Source: Peronospora farinosa
Lineage: Eukaryota > Oomycota > Peronosporomycetes > Peronosporales > Peronosporaceae
Direction: 5' to 3'
Length of the DNA: 64,000 nucleotides
Assembly (NCBI GenBank): GCA_947646735.1
Contig: CANTFK010000766.1
Location: forward strand, 372,001-436,000
Shown here: one piece after another, positions 63,771 through 64,000 of the stretch
Position numbering within the stretch: the stretch's first letter is position 1
How the letters are laid out: every line of letters starts with the position of its first letter
Notes under the pieces: generated by a model
What the model was told of the DNA's origin: nothing
Databases searched by the model: none
Seen by the model: only the letters and a program-made list of their open reading frames with translations
Position numbers and translations under genes: made by a program

Positions 63771-64000
63771 AGCCTGTTGGCGCTGACGCTTCTCACCAGT
63801 AATGGTGGGCGTGGGCGGGTTAGCGGCCTCAGCCTGTCGTGGACCCGCGGCTACAGGTGTAACCGGAACATTGGGATGCTGGGTAGCAGGCGCACAATGC
63901 GCTCGTTGGGATTTCAATTTTCCCCGGGCCTTCAATTTAGCGTAATCGTAACGCATCTTCCGCTCGAGTCGAACATCTGCCACATCGGCACTTGCCCGTA
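63419..64000 (-). pseudogene. Element E antisense gene, 5' cut by window edge
   Basis: Minus-strand frame homologous to the plus-strand antisense frame of element C. The upstream part (64000-63675) is open through the window edge and contains MRYDYAKLKARGKLKSQ. A frameshift near 63700-63790 leads into 63796-63419, which has the C-terminal coiled coil (HAELVQEVRSLREERQTM). It overlaps the chromodomain on the other strand. Its start lies outside the window. Confidence 0.65.

Larger units (their letters stand above)
62408..64000 (+). mobile_element. Element E, same family as C, continuing beyond the window
   Basis: Begins inside the integrase directly after the element D LTR and runs to the window edge. 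The sequence matches element C in the integrase, chromodomain and antisense regions. D therefore inserted into E, and E's 5' part has been lost. Confidence 0.9.

Overview
This is eukaryotic DNA, most probably from an oomycete (Phytophthora or downy-mildew type). The genes are compact, with short introns of about 66-140 bp that often begin GTACGT, GTACGA or GTGCGT and end in CAG or TAG. The best matches I can recall for the housekeeping proteins and for the chromodomain Ty3/gypsy elements are oomycete. The genus cannot be fixed from sequence alone.

Left part (1-24.4 kb) is a gene-rich housekeeping island. In order it holds: a coiled-coil protein cut by the window edge; an EF-hand/mitochondrial carrier fusion; ATP synthase gamma (minus); a tandem pair of small Cys/His paralogues; glucosidase II beta with a one-base frameshift; mitochondrial ribosomal protein bL17 (four exons); a Mis18 kinetochore protein (minus); a CDK1-like kinase (minus) divergent from clathrin light chain; a TPR co-chaperone (five exons); a BED-finger hAT-derived protein; and a large EF-hand-like/Cys-rich protein (minus). 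Exon structures were worked out by hand from splice signals and phase.

Middle and right part (25.2-64 kb) is a nested retroelement landscape. Element A (Ty3/gypsy) is split by element B, a complete chromodomain element with 341-bp LTRs and a perfect AGGTA target duplication. An inverted partial copy, A', lies beyond a degenerate minisatellite and itself carries a solo LTR. Element C is complete, on the minus strand, with a perfect GTCCG duplication, and one of its LTRs holds a further hairpin-rich solo LTR. An FHA-domain gene (46.6-48.4 kb) sits between C and a signal-peptide-bearing gene near 49 kb. That second gene is cut by a roughly 9-kb LINE (14-bp target duplication) and then joined, by a deletion, to truncated element D, which is itself nested in truncated element E.

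Most unusual feature: elements B, C, D and E each carry a long open frame on the strand opposite to gag-pol. It lies between the chromodomain end of pol and the 3' LTR and runs away from that LTR. In D it is intact (468 codons) and overlaps an open sense frame for about 900 bp. The B and D versions are recognisably homologous in stretches where the sense strand codes for nothing. This looks like a recurrent antisense accessory gene of oomycete chromoviruses.
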